Below, piece by piece: positions 8,905 to 17,701 of a stretch of 64,000 nucleotides of DNA. Position 1 is the first letter of the stretch. The number at the start of each line of letters is the position of its first letter. Source of the stretch: Eubacterium sp. AF36-5BH (GTDB lineage Bacteria > Bacillota > Clostridia > Lachnospirales > Lachnospiraceae); contig NZ_QTVG01000005.1 of NCBI RefSeq assembly GCF_003460505.1, positions 62,001 through 126,000 of the forward strand. The letters are read 5' to 3'. Position numbers and translations under genes: made by a program. Below the pieces are notes generated by a model. That model saw nothing but the letters and a program-made list of their open reading frames with translations, was not told the DNA's origin and searched no databases.

Positions 8905-10176
8905 ATGAAAACATTATATTTGGAATGTAATATGGGAGCAGCCGGCGATATGCTTATGGCGACTTTAGTTGAGTTACTTGACAAACCAGATGAATTTGTA
9001 AATGAATTTAATAATTTGAATATACCTAACATTAAATTAATAAAAGAAGAAAGCACAAAATGTGGAATTGTTGGTACTCACATGCGAGTAATGGTTAATG
9101 GTGAAGAAGAAGTAAGTGAAGATGTTAACGTACAGGAAAACAATGTTTTACATGAACATGAACATGAGCACGAGCACGAGCACGAGCATACGCATGACAA
9201 TGAACATGGCCACGACCATAGTCATGGACACCACTCACATAGTAGTCTTTCTCATATTGAAGAGATTATTAATGGGTTAGACATTCCTGCTAAAGTGAAA
9301 AAAGATGCAGTTAATGTGTATTGTTTAATTGGCGAAGCAGAAGCTAAAGCTCATAATAAAAGTATCAAAGAGATACATTTCCATGAAGTAGGTACAATGG
9401 ATGCCATTGCCGATGTAGTTGGTGTGTGTATGTTGATTGACAAAATCAATCCTGACAGAATAATGGCATCACCTGTTCATGTAGGCAGTGGTAATGTTAG
9501 ATGTGCTCATGGAATTTTACCTGTGCCGGCACCTGCTACAGCGTATATTTTAAGAGAGGTTCCTTCATATTCAGGTAACATTAAGGGTGAGTTGTGTACA
9601 CCAACAGGGGCAGCTTTACTTAAATATTTTGCAGATGATTTTGATGCCATGCCTATAATGAAAACTCAGAAAATAGGCTACGGTATGGGAAATAAAGATT
9701 TCACAGTGGCAAATTGCGTTAGAGCTTTCTTAGGAGAAGAAGAGCAGAAAATGGATGATGTTCTGGAGTTGGTATGTAATATAGATGATATGACTGCTGA
9801 AGAAATAGGTTTTGCTACAGAAACTTTAATGAATAATGGTGCCTTAGATGTGTACACTACAAATATTAATATGAAAAAAAATCGCCCGGGAACAATGATT
9901 ACATGTATGTGTAAAAATATAGACAAGGAAAAGTTCCTTAAATTAATTTTTAAATACACAACAACATTAGGCGTTAGAGAGTATATTTGTAAACGTTACG
10001 GACTTACAAGAAATGTTAAAACAATTGAAAGTTCATTAGGTGACATTTCATTAAAGGAATCTTACGGCTATGGAATATCAAAAGAAAAATTAGAATATGA
10101 AGATTTGGCTAGAATTGCAAAAGAGAAAAATCTTTCATTAAAAGAAATAAAAAAAGAAATATTAAAGGAGATTTAA
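8905..10176 (+). CDS. larC: LarC, nickel insertion protein for the pincer nucleotide cofactor
   Basis: LarC inserts nickel into the bis-thiocarboxylate nucleotide in a CTP-dependent reaction. MKTLYLECNMGAAGDMLMA is the family N-terminus. KEIHFHEVGTMDAIADVVG and NIDDMTAEEIGF mark the two halves. In Lactiplantibacillus, larC is made from two frames joined by programmed frameshifting; here it is one continuous frame of 423 residues. A histidine-rich insert (residues 83-117, 16 His, DNA 9151-9255) could store or deliver nickel. Of three clustered ATGs, 8905 is seven to eight bases from AAGGA and gives the standard start. Confidence 0.95.
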   Translation: MKTLYLECNMGAAGDMLMATLVELLDKPDEFVNEFNNLNIPNIKLIKEESTKCGIVGTHMRVMVNGEEEVSEDVNVQENNVLHEHEHEHEHEHEHTHDNEHGHDHSHGHHSHSSLSHIEEIINGLDIPAKVKKDAVNVYCLIGEAEAKAHNKSIKEIHFHEVGTMDAIADVVGVCMLIDKINPDRIMASPVHVGSGNVRCAHGILPVPAPATAYILREVPSYSGNIKGELCTPTGAALLKYFADDFDAMPIMKTQKIGYGMGNKDFTVANCVRAFLGEEEQKMDDVLELVCNIDDMTAEEIGFATETLMNNGALDVYTTNINMKKNRPGTMITCMCKNIDKEKFLKLIFKYTTTLGVREYICKRYGLTRNVKTIESSLGDISLKESYGYGISKEKLEYEDLARIAKEKNLSLKEIKKEILKEI

Positions 10177-10179
10177 TAG

Positions 10180-11178
10180 ATGCATATGGCAGATGGTTTG
10201 TTGTCACCTGAAGTTGGCGTAGCAATGTGGGCTGTAACAGCAGGGGCAACAGCGTATGGTATAAAGAAAATAACAGACAGCGATTTGTCTGAAAAAAAAC
10301 TACCGGTTATGGCTGTGTCAGGCGCGTTTGTTTTTGCAGCCCAGATGATTAATTTTACCATACCGGGGACCGGTTCAAGCGGTCATATAGGCGGTGGAAT
10401 TTTACTGGCAATGTTACTTGGAGAATTTCCTGCCTTATTAACTATTGCATCAGTTTTAGTTATACAATGCCTTATTTTTGCTGATGGAGGTTTGCTTGCG
10501 CTAGGAGCTAATATTTTTAATATGGGTGTCATTCCATGTTTAATAGTATTTCCAATTATAAGAATGTTTTTGAAAAATAACATATCCAAAACAAAACTTT
10601 CAGTATCGGCATTTTTAGGACCTGTGGTTGCACTTCAAATAGGTGCTTTTGGTGTTGTAATGGAAACACTTTTATCAGGGATAACAGAGTTTCCATTTAA
10701 AACATTCGTGGCGTTAATGTTACCAATTCATCTGGCAATTGGAGTAGGTGAAGGAATTGTAACAGCTGCAGTTGTTTTATTTGTTTGGAAAATGAGGCCT
10801 GAAATAATTAATTCGGCTTTATTTAAACAAAAAATAGACAAAAAAGTATCTGTAAAAAAAGTTACAGTGATTATTGGTATTGTTGCTGTTATAACAGGTG
10901 GTGTTTTATCTCTTTATGCTTCTTCTAATCCTGATGGATTGGAGTGGTCAATGGAAAAAACAGCAGGTACTTCAGAACTTAAAAATAGTGATAAAACTCA
11001 TAGTGTAATGAGTCAGATTCAGGAAAAATTATCAATACTGCCTGATTATGATTTTAAGTCGCAAAAAAAAGGAAATGGAACGTCGGCTTCAGGTATTATA
11101 GGAGCGGGTATAACTTTTTGCCTTGCGCTAGGAGCAGGTGGAATAATAACTTACGTTAAGAAAAAGAAAAATAAGTAA
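10180..11178 (+). CDS. cbiM: CbiM/NikM-type substrate-specific ECF transporter component with fused NikN/PDGLE domain
   Basis: Membrane component that binds nickel or cobalt for the ECF importer encoded here. The N-terminus MHMADGLLSPEV supplies the Met-His metal site, and SGHIGGGILLAMLLGEFPA contains the second conserved His. About six membrane segments span residues 10-205. After a loop, two further membrane segments (about 228-248 and 302-322) flank an external stretch with SNPDGLEWSMEKTAG, the PDGLE motif of NikN/CbiN partners. So M and N are one protein (332 residues). Following larC by four bases, the substrate is most likely Ni2+; cobalt cannot be excluded. Confidence 0.92.
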   Translation: MHMADGLLSPEVGVAMWAVTAGATAYGIKKITDSDLSEKKLPVMAVSGAFVFAAQMINFTIPGTGSSGHIGGGILLAMLLGEFPALLTIASVLVIQCLIFADGGLLALGANIFNMGVIPCLIVFPIIRMFLKNNISKTKLSVSAFLGPVVALQIGAFGVVMETLLSGITEFPFKTFVALMLPIHLAIGVGEGIVTAAVVLFVWKMRPEIINSALFKQKIDKKVSVKKVTVIIGIVAVITGGVLSLYASSNPDGLEWSMEKTAGTSELKNSDKTHSVMSQIQEKLSILPDYDFKSQKKGNGTSASGIIGAGITFCLALGAGGIITYVKKKKNK

Positions 11179-11218
11179 TAGGAGATAGCTGTTACGGAAG
11201 GGGTAACCTATAAATTTA

Positions 11219-11986
11219 ATGAGTGGTATAAGAAGTAAAGTAAATGAAATTTATTCGTTAGAACAGTTAAGTATAAAAAATACTATAATACATAATATAC
11301 ATCCATTAATAAAGATGATAGTTACAGTTGTCTATATTGTTTGTATACTTAGTGTCAGACGTTATGATTTACTTAGATTTTCATATTTTTTGTTTTATTT
11401 GATAATCACTACAGCCTTAGCAGAATTACCTTTAAAAATTGTTATAAAAAGAACAATGATTGCTTTGCCTTTTGTACTTTTTGCAGGTATAAGTAATCTG
11501 ATTATAAACAGGGAAACAGCATTTTTTATTGGAAGAATTGCTATTACTTATGGTTTGATTTCTTTTGTTGTTTTGATTATTAGAACTATGTTTTCGGTTT
11601 GGGCTTTATTAATACTAATTGCTACAACGCGGTTTTCTGATTTGACAAAGCAGTTAATAAGATTACATATACCACCATTAATCGTTAATTTAATGGAAAT
11701 GATATATAGATATATTGGGGTTTTGGCTGAAGAAGTTTCAACAATGCTTGTATCCTATAGATTAAAGAATCCGGCATACAAGTGGCCACATATTAAGCAC
11801 ATGGGTCCCTTTGTTGGAAACCTGTTTTTAAAAAGCATTAACAAGGCAGAAAGAATATATAACGCCATGAAATGCAGAGGTTATGGAAGCAAACAGGTTG
11901 CATATCAGAAAGAAAAGATTGCATTGAAAGATATAGTATTCTTTTTGGTATGTACTGTGTCCAGTGTGATTTTTGTTATATTATAG
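11219..11986 (+). CDS. cbiQ: CbiQ/NikQ, transmembrane (EcfT) component of the nickel/cobalt ECF transporter
   Basis: EcfT-type scaffold that couples the ATPase to the substrate-binding subunit. Five or so membrane segments lie between residues 25 and 130 and at the C-terminus. The cytosolic coupling region contains NKAERIYNAMKCRGYG, the Ala-Arg-Gly signature of EcfT proteins. 255 residues is normal. The start is weakly supported: ATG 11219 is some 16 bases after a GGAAGGGG motif, with a stop in frame just upstream. Confidence 0.92.
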   Translation: MSGIRSKVNEIYSLEQLSIKNTIIHNIHPLIKMIVTVVYIVCILSVRRYDLLRFSYFLFYLIITTALAELPLKIVIKRTMIALPFVLFAGISNLIINRETAFFIGRIAITYGLISFVVLIIRTMFSVWALLILIATTRFSDLTKQLIRLHIPPLIVNLMEMIYRYIGVLAEEVSTMLVSYRLKNPAYKWPHIKHMGPFVGNLFLKSINKAERIYNAMKCRGYGSKQVAYQKEKIALKDIVFFLVCTVSSVIFVIL

Positions 11987-12094
11987 AGAAAATGCTTTTG
12001 TATTTTAGTATTGAATTTTGAGTGTTGAATTTTTAGTATTTAAATTTAAGTATTTAAGAGTTTGCTATTATATTTGAAAACAAGAGGAAGAAAT

Positions 12095-12799
12095 ATGCTT
12101 ACAATTAATAATGTTACAGTTGAATATCCTGACGGAACAAAGGCAATAAATAATTTATCCCTGAATGTTAAGTCCGGGGAAAAACTTGCACTAATAGGAG
12201 CTAACGGTGCCGGTAAGTCTACATTAATGTTAGCCATTGAAGGAATATTAGATAGTACAGGAGAAATTAAAATAGATGATTTAGTTGTGGACTCAAAAAA
12301 CATTGTTAAAGTAAGACAGCAGGTGGGGATGCTTTTTCAAAATCCTGATGATCAGTTATTTATGGCTACTATATATGATGATATTGCTTTTGGCCCTAGA
12401 AATGCAGGTTTAGATGAAGAGTCTGTAAAATATAGAGTGGAAGACAGATTAAAATTATTGAATATTGAACACTTGAAGGACAAAACAGCCCTTAAATTAT
12501 CAGGTGGCGAGAAAAGAATGGCAGCCTTAGCTACTGTTTTGGCAATGAAACCAAGTGTTATGTTATTAGATGAGCCAACAGCTTTTTTAGATCCTAAGGC
12601 AAGGCGTAATCTCATTAATGTCTTAAATTCCCTACCACATACAATGCTTATAGCCACTCATGACTTAACCTTTGCAAAAGAGGTTTGCAGAGAAGCCGTT
12701 GTTATTAAAGATGGTAATTTCTTTGCAAAAGGAAACTGCGATGAGATTTTGTATAATCAGGAATTAATGGATGAGGGTGGCATAGAAGCAATTATGTAA
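12095..12799 (+). CDS. cbiO: CbiO/NikO, ATPase of the nickel/cobalt ECF transporter
   Basis: ABC ATPase that powers the importer. Walker A GANGAGKST, Q-loop FQNPDDQLF, signature LSGGEKRMAALA, Walker B VMLLDEPTAFLDP and switch ATHD are complete. FQNPDDQ is typical of ECF ATPases. GAGGAAG at 12083-12089 supports ATG 12095 rather than an upstream TTG (12062). 234 residues. It is the sixth and last gene of the lar-cbi operon and is followed by a strong terminator. Confidence 0.94.
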   Translation: MLTINNVTVEYPDGTKAINNLSLNVKSGEKLALIGANGAGKSTLMLAIEGILDSTGEIKIDDLVVDSKNIVKVRQQVGMLFQNPDDQLFMATIYDDIAFGPRNAGLDEESVKYRVEDRLKLLNIEHLKDKTALKLSGGEKRMAALATVLAMKPSVMLLDEPTAFLDPKARRNLINVLNSLPHTMLIATHDLTFAKEVCREAVVIKDGNFFAKGNCDEILYNQELMDEGGIEAIM

Positions 12800-12815
12800 A
12801 TAAAAGAAAAGAAGA

Positions 12816-12855
12816 AAAAGAGATTGCCTATTACTAAAAATAGACAATCTCTTTT
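12816..12855 (+). terminator. Intrinsic terminator of the lar-cbi operon
   Basis: An 11-base perfect stem (12816-12826 with 12845-12855), 18-base loop, right arm ending in TTTT. A copy of the CTAGGG repeat begins immediately afterwards. Confidence 0.75.
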
Positions 12856-12920
12856 ATGATGTTTATCAAAAAATTCTGTTACATTAAAAGCATTCCACTA
12901 GGGACATGCATATTTGCTCC
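12851..12920 (+). repeat. CTAGGG repeat, copy A
   Basis: The core CATTCCACTAGGGACATGCA (12891-12910) with a preceding TTACATTAAAAG matches copies at 36553-36645 and 52501-52665. The upstream palindrome seen in copy C is degraded here to ATTCTGTTACAT. An ATTGG-type palindrome (TCCAATTATTGGA, 12918-12930) follows. It lies between a terminator and the 3' end of the minus-strand gene at 12956. Confidence 0.6.
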
Positions 12921-12955
12921 AATTATTGGAAAAGCCACTAAAAAATTTCAAAACA

Positions 12956-13510
12956 CTATTCATAAATATTTTGATAAATTTGTTCAGTGTATTCATAAAT
13001 TAAAGCTTCGTCAGCGTTTTCAAACTGATGCATTAATAAATCTTTAATTTTGTCAGCACGACTAAAATATAATATTTCTTCAGGTTCCCTTAAATCTAAA
13101 CCTTCGTCTAAAAGTTCTTTTGAAATATTGTCTTTTGCCCAAGCTAAAATTTCTTCAATTAACTTATCTTCGGCTTCAGCATCGATTTTTACCTGCTTTG
13201 CATGCATAAAAGAAACAATGCCTGCAATAATAAATATAATAAAAATTCCACCCATTACAGAATCAAACAACCATGCCGTAGATGCGTTGATTGGAAGTGG
13301 TATAATATCAGCAAAAACTAAAATCATAAAAATAATTCCTGCGATACCAACAATAAGCATTGTTAAGGCTGATGATGTAATGTCCTTATATTTATCTGAT
13401 AGTCGTACAAAGGAATGGACTTTGTTATCTGTATAATCGTACAGGCTTTCAGGCAATTTGTTTTCCTGCACATCTGAAGTTTTGTTGTTTTCGAAATTGC
13501 TATCTTCCAT
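12956..13510 (-). CDS. Two-TM membrane protein of unknown function
   Basis: I do not recognise the family. The 184-residue protein has a polar N-terminus (about 1-45), two membrane segments separated by a short loop (TMLIVGIAGIIFMILVFADI and GGIFIIFIIAGIVSFM), then an acidic helical C-terminal tail of about 75 residues. The tail repeats Glu/Asp-rich amphipathic stretches, perhaps a cytosolic docking domain. The start ATG at 13510 has AAGGAGG correctly placed; an upstream ATG exists but lacks one. It is convergent with the lar operon and divergent from rlmH. Confidence 0.8.
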   Translation of the reverse strand: MEDSNFENNKTSDVQENKLPESLYDYTDNKVHSFVRLSDKYKDITSSALTMLIVGIAGIIFMILVFADIIPLPINASTAWLFDSVMGGIFIIFIIAGIVSFMHAKQVKIDAEAEDKLIEEILAWAKDNISKELLDEGLDLREPEEILYFSRADKIKDLLMHQFENADEALIYEYTEQIYQNIYE

Positions 13511-13649
13511 ATTGTGCCTCCTTAAAAAGTAACTGATATTCATAAACTAACACTATTATAAACTATTAAATGGTTATAAACAAGTAAATGATATTTATTT
13601 TTGCTTTCAAATAGAGTACAATAAGTCTATTGCAAATAAGGAGATACAG

Positions 13650-14129
13650 ATGAAAATTACATTATTAACAGTAGGAAAAATTAAAGAAAAGTTTTACGTG
13701 GATGCCATAAAAGAATACAGCAAAAGATTATCAAGATATTGTAAATTAAATATCATTGAAGTTGCTGATGAGAAAACAACAGAAAATTCAACGGAAGCAG
13801 AAATCAATATTGTAAAAGAAAAAGAGGCAGCAAGACTTAGCAAGCATATATCGGAAGGGGCTTTTGTCATAACTCTTGAAATCCTTGGTAAACAGTTGGA
13901 TTCAGTGGAATTATCAAAGAAAATTAATCAGTTAGGAATAGAAGGAAAAAGCCATATTATATTTATAATAGGCGGTTCCCTTGGATTACATGAATCAATA
14001 TCAAAACGGGCTGACTTCAAATTAAGCTTTTCAAAAATGACATTTCCACATCAGTTAATGAGAGTTATTCTTTTAGAACAGATTTACAGAAGCTACAGAA
14101 TAATAAATAATCAGCCATATCATAAATGA
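13650..14129 (+). CDS. rlmH: RlmH, 23S rRNA (pseudouridine-1915-N3)-methyltransferase
   Basis: SPOUT methyltransferase that methylates pseudouridine 1915 in helix 69 of assembled ribosomes. The 159 residues end in FPHQLMRVILLEQIYRSYRI and the terminal Tyr-His-Lys, the strongly conserved RlmH C-terminus that forms the trefoil knot and substrate site. IIFIIGGSLGLH is the SAM-binding glycine-rich loop. AAGGAG precedes the ATG. It is transcribed alone. Confidence 0.97.
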   Translation: MKITLLTVGKIKEKFYVDAIKEYSKRLSRYCKLNIIEVADEKTTENSTEAEINIVKEKEAARLSKHISEGAFVITLEILGKQLDSVELSKKINQLGIEGKSHIIFIIGGSLGLHESISKRADFKLSFSKMTFPHQLMRVILLEQIYRSYRIINNQPYHK

Positions 14130-14142
14130 TGGTGTGGCTGAT
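14108..14142 (+). terminator. Hairpin over the rlmH stop codon
   Basis: AATCAGCCA (14108-14116) pairs with TGGCTGATT (14134-14142); the rlmH stop is in the loop. The T run after it is weak, so it may be an inefficient terminator or an mRNA 3' stabiliser. Confidence 0.45.
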
Positions 14143-14239
14143 TATTTGTAATGATTTAGCAGATTACATAGAACAAGAGATAATAATTGATTTATATTGG
14201 AATGGATATTCGTAAACAGTTATATGAAAATAGTCATAA

Positions 14240-14283
14240 AAAATAGAGGTGTAAGTTCACAAATTGACTTATACCTCTATTTT
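14240..14283. terminator. Bidirectional terminator between rlmH and the deacetylase gene
   Basis: Arms 14241-14257 and 14266-14283 pair over about 17 bases with two G-T pairs and an eight-base loop. The minus-strand reading has a TTTTTT tract after the stem, so it chiefly ends the polysaccharide deacetylase transcript. Confidence 0.75.
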
Positions 14284-14325
14284 CTATTTAATGTAAATTT
14301 TAATATTTATTCGAAATAATATCTT

Positions 14326-15615
14326 TTAATAATTTGGTCCAAAATACATAATACCATTCTTCATGGTCTTTCCTTTAATCTTGTAAAGTTCACTAACGGT
14401 AACAAGCTCATAACCTTTTTTTCTAAGCTCCGGTAGGGCTTTGATAAATCCGTTAACAGATGTTGGATGAATGTCATGTAACAAGATAATTTGGCCATCG
14501 CCTGCATGATTTATAACATAATTTTTTATGTATTTAACATTACGATATTTCCAATCTTCTGTATCAACAGACCAATAAATCATAGGTGCTTTTGCATTCT
14601 TGCTAACTATGGAGTTGTAATTTCCATAAGGTGGTCTAAGTAATGTTGGATATTCTCCGGTTACATTTTTAATAGCATTTCTTGCATAAGAAATTTCTTT
14701 CTTAACATTTTTCTTAGATAAAATCTTTAAGTTCTTATGTGACCATGTATGTGAACCAATCTCCATGCCAAGATTATATTCTCTTTGTAACTGCTTTTTA
14801 AATGAATTAGCACGATTACCTAATACGAAGAAAGTAGCTTTGCTTTCGTGCTTTTTCAATGCTGATAAAAGTTTGTCTGTGTATTCACCTGGGCCGTCAT
14901 CAAAAGTAAAAGCTACATATTTAAGTTTCTTTACAACCGTAACTTTGCATTTTGCAGTTTTATTTGTGTATTTAGAACGAACCTTAATATAAGCTGTACC
15001 TGTTTTTTTACCTTTAATAACACCGTTTTTTACTGTTACAACTTTGTTGTTTGTGCTTATCCAAACAACAGGTTCATTTTTGTATTTTTTATTTTTATCA
15101 TAAGTTGTCTTTAAGTCTAAAAATCTTTTTTGATTTTTACCAACACGCAAAGAAGTAGATGTTAATTTTAAAGTCTTAATCTTGTTGTAAGGATCTCTTA
15201 CTTCAATTTTGCATCTTGCTTTTATTTTGCCGGTTTCACCTTTGCAGACAATATATGTAGTTCCTGCTTTTAAAGCTGTAATCTTGCCTTTGCTATTAAC
15301 ACTTGCAATGGAAGTGTTTTTACTAACCCAGACAACAGGTTCTTTTGGTGAAGATGAATCCTGTTGGTATTTTAAGCTGGCTTTGATAATTGCTTTCTTT
15401 CCTTTAGTTATGGAAAGAGATAACTTGTCTAACTTTATGCTTTTCAACAGTTTGTAATTAGTTGTAGCTATGTTTGGTTTTTGATTAGCTGTTGTTTCAT
15501 TTCCTTTTGCAACTGTATTAATCTTGTGATTTGTCATCCCTAAAAAAGTATATCCGAGACTACAAAACAGACCTAGCACAAGAAAAACAATTAATGTTTT
15601 CTTTAGTTTCTTCAT
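14326..15615 (-). CDS. Secreted polysaccharide deacetylase with two Big-2-like domains
   Basis: An extracellular NodB-type (CE4) metal-dependent deacetylase, likely acting on peptidoglycan or another cell-surface glycan. The N-terminus (residues 1-25) is a signal peptide or anchor. Two bacterial Ig-like (Big-2) repeats follow (about 50-135 and 140-225), each with the pattern VVWxSxN...GxxxGxxxGTxYIxxK. The NodB domain (about 225-410) has all catalytic motifs: TFDDGP, SHTWSH, RPPYGNYN, SVDTEDW and LLHDIH. The ATG at 15615 is eight bases from AAAGGATGG; an earlier ATG (15627) overlaps that site. 429 residues. Big domains probably mediate wall attachment or spacing. Confidence 0.93.
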   Translation of the reverse strand: MKKLKKTLIVFLVLGLFCSLGYTFLGMTNHKINTVAKGNETTANQKPNIATTNYKLLKSIKLDKLSLSITKGKKAIIKASLKYQQDSSSPKEPVVWVSKNTSIASVNSKGKITALKAGTTYIVCKGETGKIKARCKIEVRDPYNKIKTLKLTSTSLRVGKNQKRFLDLKTTYDKNKKYKNEPVVWISTNNKVVTVKNGVIKGKKTGTAYIKVRSKYTNKTAKCKVTVVKKLKYVAFTFDDGPGEYTDKLLSALKKHESKATFFVLGNRANSFKKQLQREYNLGMEIGSHTWSHKNLKILSKKNVKKEISYARNAIKNVTGEYPTLLRPPYGNYNSIVSKNAKAPMIYWSVDTEDWKYRNVKYIKNYVINHAGDGQIILLHDIHPTSVNGFIKALPELRKKGYELVTVSELYKIKGKTMKNGIMYFGPNY

Positions 15616-15734
15616 ATAAGTTACCATCCTTTTTGTTTAATTATTTTTTTCATCTCACTAATTGTAACACATATAAAAATAAATAGAATATATTTTTTTA
15701 TCTTTCATATATTTTTTTAAGGAGAATTATAAAA

Positions 15735-16574
15735 ATGGAAAATATATACAGATATTTTAATTGTAAAATAAGACAAGTTTTAGAAAAATATGAAATAAAA
15801 AACATATATGAAATTAGAATCAGAGTAAACAAAAATGTGATTTTAAATACAGGTACGGGTGAAATTATACTTGATGTTATATGTAATGAAAAAGATGTTA
15901 TCGATACTTTTAATTTGATTACAGAATATTCTGCCTACGCATACGAGCAGAGTATGGCTGAAGGGTTTATTACAATTCCAGGCGGTCATAGAGTAGGCAT
16001 TGGTGGTTATATGGCAGGAACTATTTATGATAAGCCCATTGTTAGAAATATTAGATTTATTAATTTTAGAATAAATCATCATATAAAAAATTGCAGTGAA
16101 ATGATTTTTCCTAAATTATACAAAAATAATCACTTGTGTAATACATTAATAATTTCACCACCGGGACTTGGCAAGACAACATTACTTAGAGATTTAGTTT
16201 ATAAAATTAGTGAAAATTTCGCTGGTACAAGTTTATGTGTCATTGATGAGCGAAATGAAATCAGTGGTTGTTATAAAGGCGTGCCAACAATGAATTTAGG
16301 AAAAAGAACAGATGTTATAAGCAACTGTTCAAAATCAAAGGGGATACTTATGGCAATAAGGTCAATGGCACCAACATTAATTGCAGTAGATGAAATAGGA
16401 ACAGCACAGGATATTGAGGCGTTAGAATATGCTAATTTGTCAGGAATTTTTATAATCGCCACAGTCCATGGAAAAAATCAGGCGGCTGTAATAAAAAAGC
16501 TTGGAAAAGATTTTGTAGATTTGTTCGAAAAAAAGATTTGTATATTAAATATTGGAGAGTACCTATGTGTTTAA
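15735..16574 (+). CDS. spoIIIAA: Stage III sporulation protein AA (SpoIIIAA ATPase)
   Basis: Secretion-type ATPase of the SpoIIIA-SpoIIQ channel that joins mother cell and engulfed forespore. Walker A is ISPPGLGKTTLLRDL near residue 140; CVIDERNEISG and TLIAVDEIGTAQDIEAL (Walker B region) and ATVHG follow. At 279 residues it is a little shorter than the Bacillus protein (about 307), mostly at the N-terminus. It is first in the eight-gene spoIIIA operon, which in Bacillus is driven by sigma-E in the mother cell. I cannot place a sigma-E promoter with certainty. Confidence 0.96.
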   Translation: MENIYRYFNCKIRQVLEKYEIKNIYEIRIRVNKNVILNTGTGEIILDVICNEKDVIDTFNLITEYSAYAYEQSMAEGFITIPGGHRVGIGGYMAGTIYDKPIVRNIRFINFRINHHIKNCSEMIFPKLYKNNHLCNTLIISPPGLGKTTLLRDLVYKISENFAGTSLCVIDERNEISGCYKGVPTMNLGKRTDVISNCSKSKGILMAIRSMAPTLIAVDEIGTAQDIEALEYANLSGIFIIATVHGKNQAAVIKKLGKDFVDLFEKKICILNIGEYLCV

Positions 16575-17083
16575 AAGTAATTGGAGTGCTTATTGTTATA
16601 ACAGCGTGCAGCTTAATGGGGTTTGCTCTGGCAAATGAGTATATAGCAAAAATAAATAACTTAGATGCATTTAAGAAAAGTTTAAGAATTCTCAAAGGGA
16701 AAATTAAATATGATAATTTATCAGTTTTTGAGGCAATGGAACTTATAAAAATAAATAATAATGTAATAGAAAACTTTTACCATAAAGTAAGCGAAGTTTA
16801 TTTTATGGAAGAAAAAACATTATTTGAAAGCTGGAAAATGGCAGTTAACAAATATTTGAAAAAAGAAATTAAAATTGATAAGCAGGAAACGGACGTAATA
16901 CTTACTTTTGGAACTAATCTTGGTATAACAGATAGGGAAACACAACTAAGTAACATTGATGAATGTATTAATGATATACAGGAAGTGATTTTGAAATTAA
17001 AGGAAGAAAAGAATAATAAGTGTAAATTATACAAATGCCTGGGAACCTTTTCAGGAATCCTAATTGCTGTTTTATTAATATGA
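16565..17083 (+). CDS. spoIIIAB: Stage III sporulation protein AB
   Basis: Membrane protein of the SpoIIIA channel, related to type II secretion GspF-like platform proteins. An N-terminal membrane segment (VIGVLIVITACSLMGFALAN) is followed by a helical soluble part and a C-terminal membrane helix (TFSGILIAVLLI). ATG 16565 with GGAG just before it gives 172 residues, the usual length, and overlaps the end of spoIIIAA by ten bases, which suggests translational coupling. Confidence 0.93.
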   Translation: MCLKVIGVLIVITACSLMGFALANEYIAKINNLDAFKKSLRILKGKIKYDNLSVFEAMELIKINNNVIENFYHKVSEVYFMEEKTLFESWKMAVNKYLKKEIKIDKQETDVILTFGTNLGITDRETQLSNIDECINDIQEVILKLKEEKNNKCKLYKCLGTFSGILIAVLLI

Positions 17084-17099
17084 GATGAAAGGAACAATT

Positions 17100-17294
17100 A
17101 TGGAAATAAATATGATTTTTAAAATAGCGGCAGTTGGTATAATTGTGTCGGTTGTAGGTCAGATTTTAAAACACAGCGGTAGAGAGGAACAGGCTTTTTT
17201 GACAAGTCTGGCAGGTCTTATATTAGTCTTAACGTGGATTGTCCCATACATATATGAGCTTTTTGAAACAATAAAGAAATTATTCAGGTTGTAA
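17100..17294 (+). CDS. spoIIIAC: Stage III sporulation protein AC
   Basis: Tiny integral membrane component of the SpoIIIA channel, 64 residues with two membrane helices separated by a polar loop containing KHSGREEQ, the conserved family stretch. ATG 17100 is preceded by AAAGGAA; an earlier in-frame ATG (17085) is not. Length matches orthologues (about 65-68). Confidence 0.94.
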   Translation: MEINMIFKIAAVGIIVSVVGQILKHSGREEQAFLTSLAGLILVLTWIVPYIYELFETIKKLFRL

Positions 17295-17307
17295 GGACAG
17301 GTAAAAG

Positions 17308-17688
17308 ATGATTGCAGTAGGAGTTATTAGTATTGCCACGGTGGTTTTGGGAATTCAGTTTAAAAATGTTAAACCCGAATATGGAATATTATTATCCATA
17401 ACAGGATGTTTAATTATATTTATAATGATGCTTACAAAACTTACTTACATTATAAATATATTTAACCAGATATCAGAATTGACCAATGTTAGCAAAGAAT
17501 ACATTAAAATATTGTTAAAAATAACAGGTATAACCTTTATATGCGAAATTACTTCAGATATATGTAAGGACTGTGGATATGTTGCCATATCCAATCAGGT
17601 TCAGATATTTGGAAAAATATCAATTCTGGTTATTAGTTTACCTATTTTTTCAGAGTTAATATTACAAATAGGAAAAATGTTATCTTAG
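17308..17688 (+). CDS. spoIIIAD: Stage III sporulation protein AD
   Basis: Integral membrane channel component, 126 residues with about four membrane helices; AAC and AD are distantly related to each other and to secretion platform proteins. ITFICEITSDICKDCGY is a conserved AD stretch. AAGGACAGG precedes the ATG, 13 bases after spoIIIAC. Confidence 0.94.
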   Translation: MIAVGVISIATVVLGIQFKNVKPEYGILLSITGCLIIFIMMLTKLTYIINIFNQISELTNVSKEYIKILLKITGITFICEITSDICKDCGYVAISNQVQIFGKISILVISLPIFSELILQIGKMLS

Positions 17689-17701
17689 GGTTAATTGATT
17701 T

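Noticed and set aside
12856..13047. A 63-codon plus-strand frame over copy A of the CTAGGG repeat
   Set aside because: It overlaps the end of a better-supported minus-strand gene, has no ribosome binding site and runs through a repeat.
15660..15734. Sigma-E promoter before spoIIIAA
   Set aside because: AATATATTT and CATATATT words exist but their spacing is too short for the sigma-E consensus, and such words are common in AT-rich DNA.
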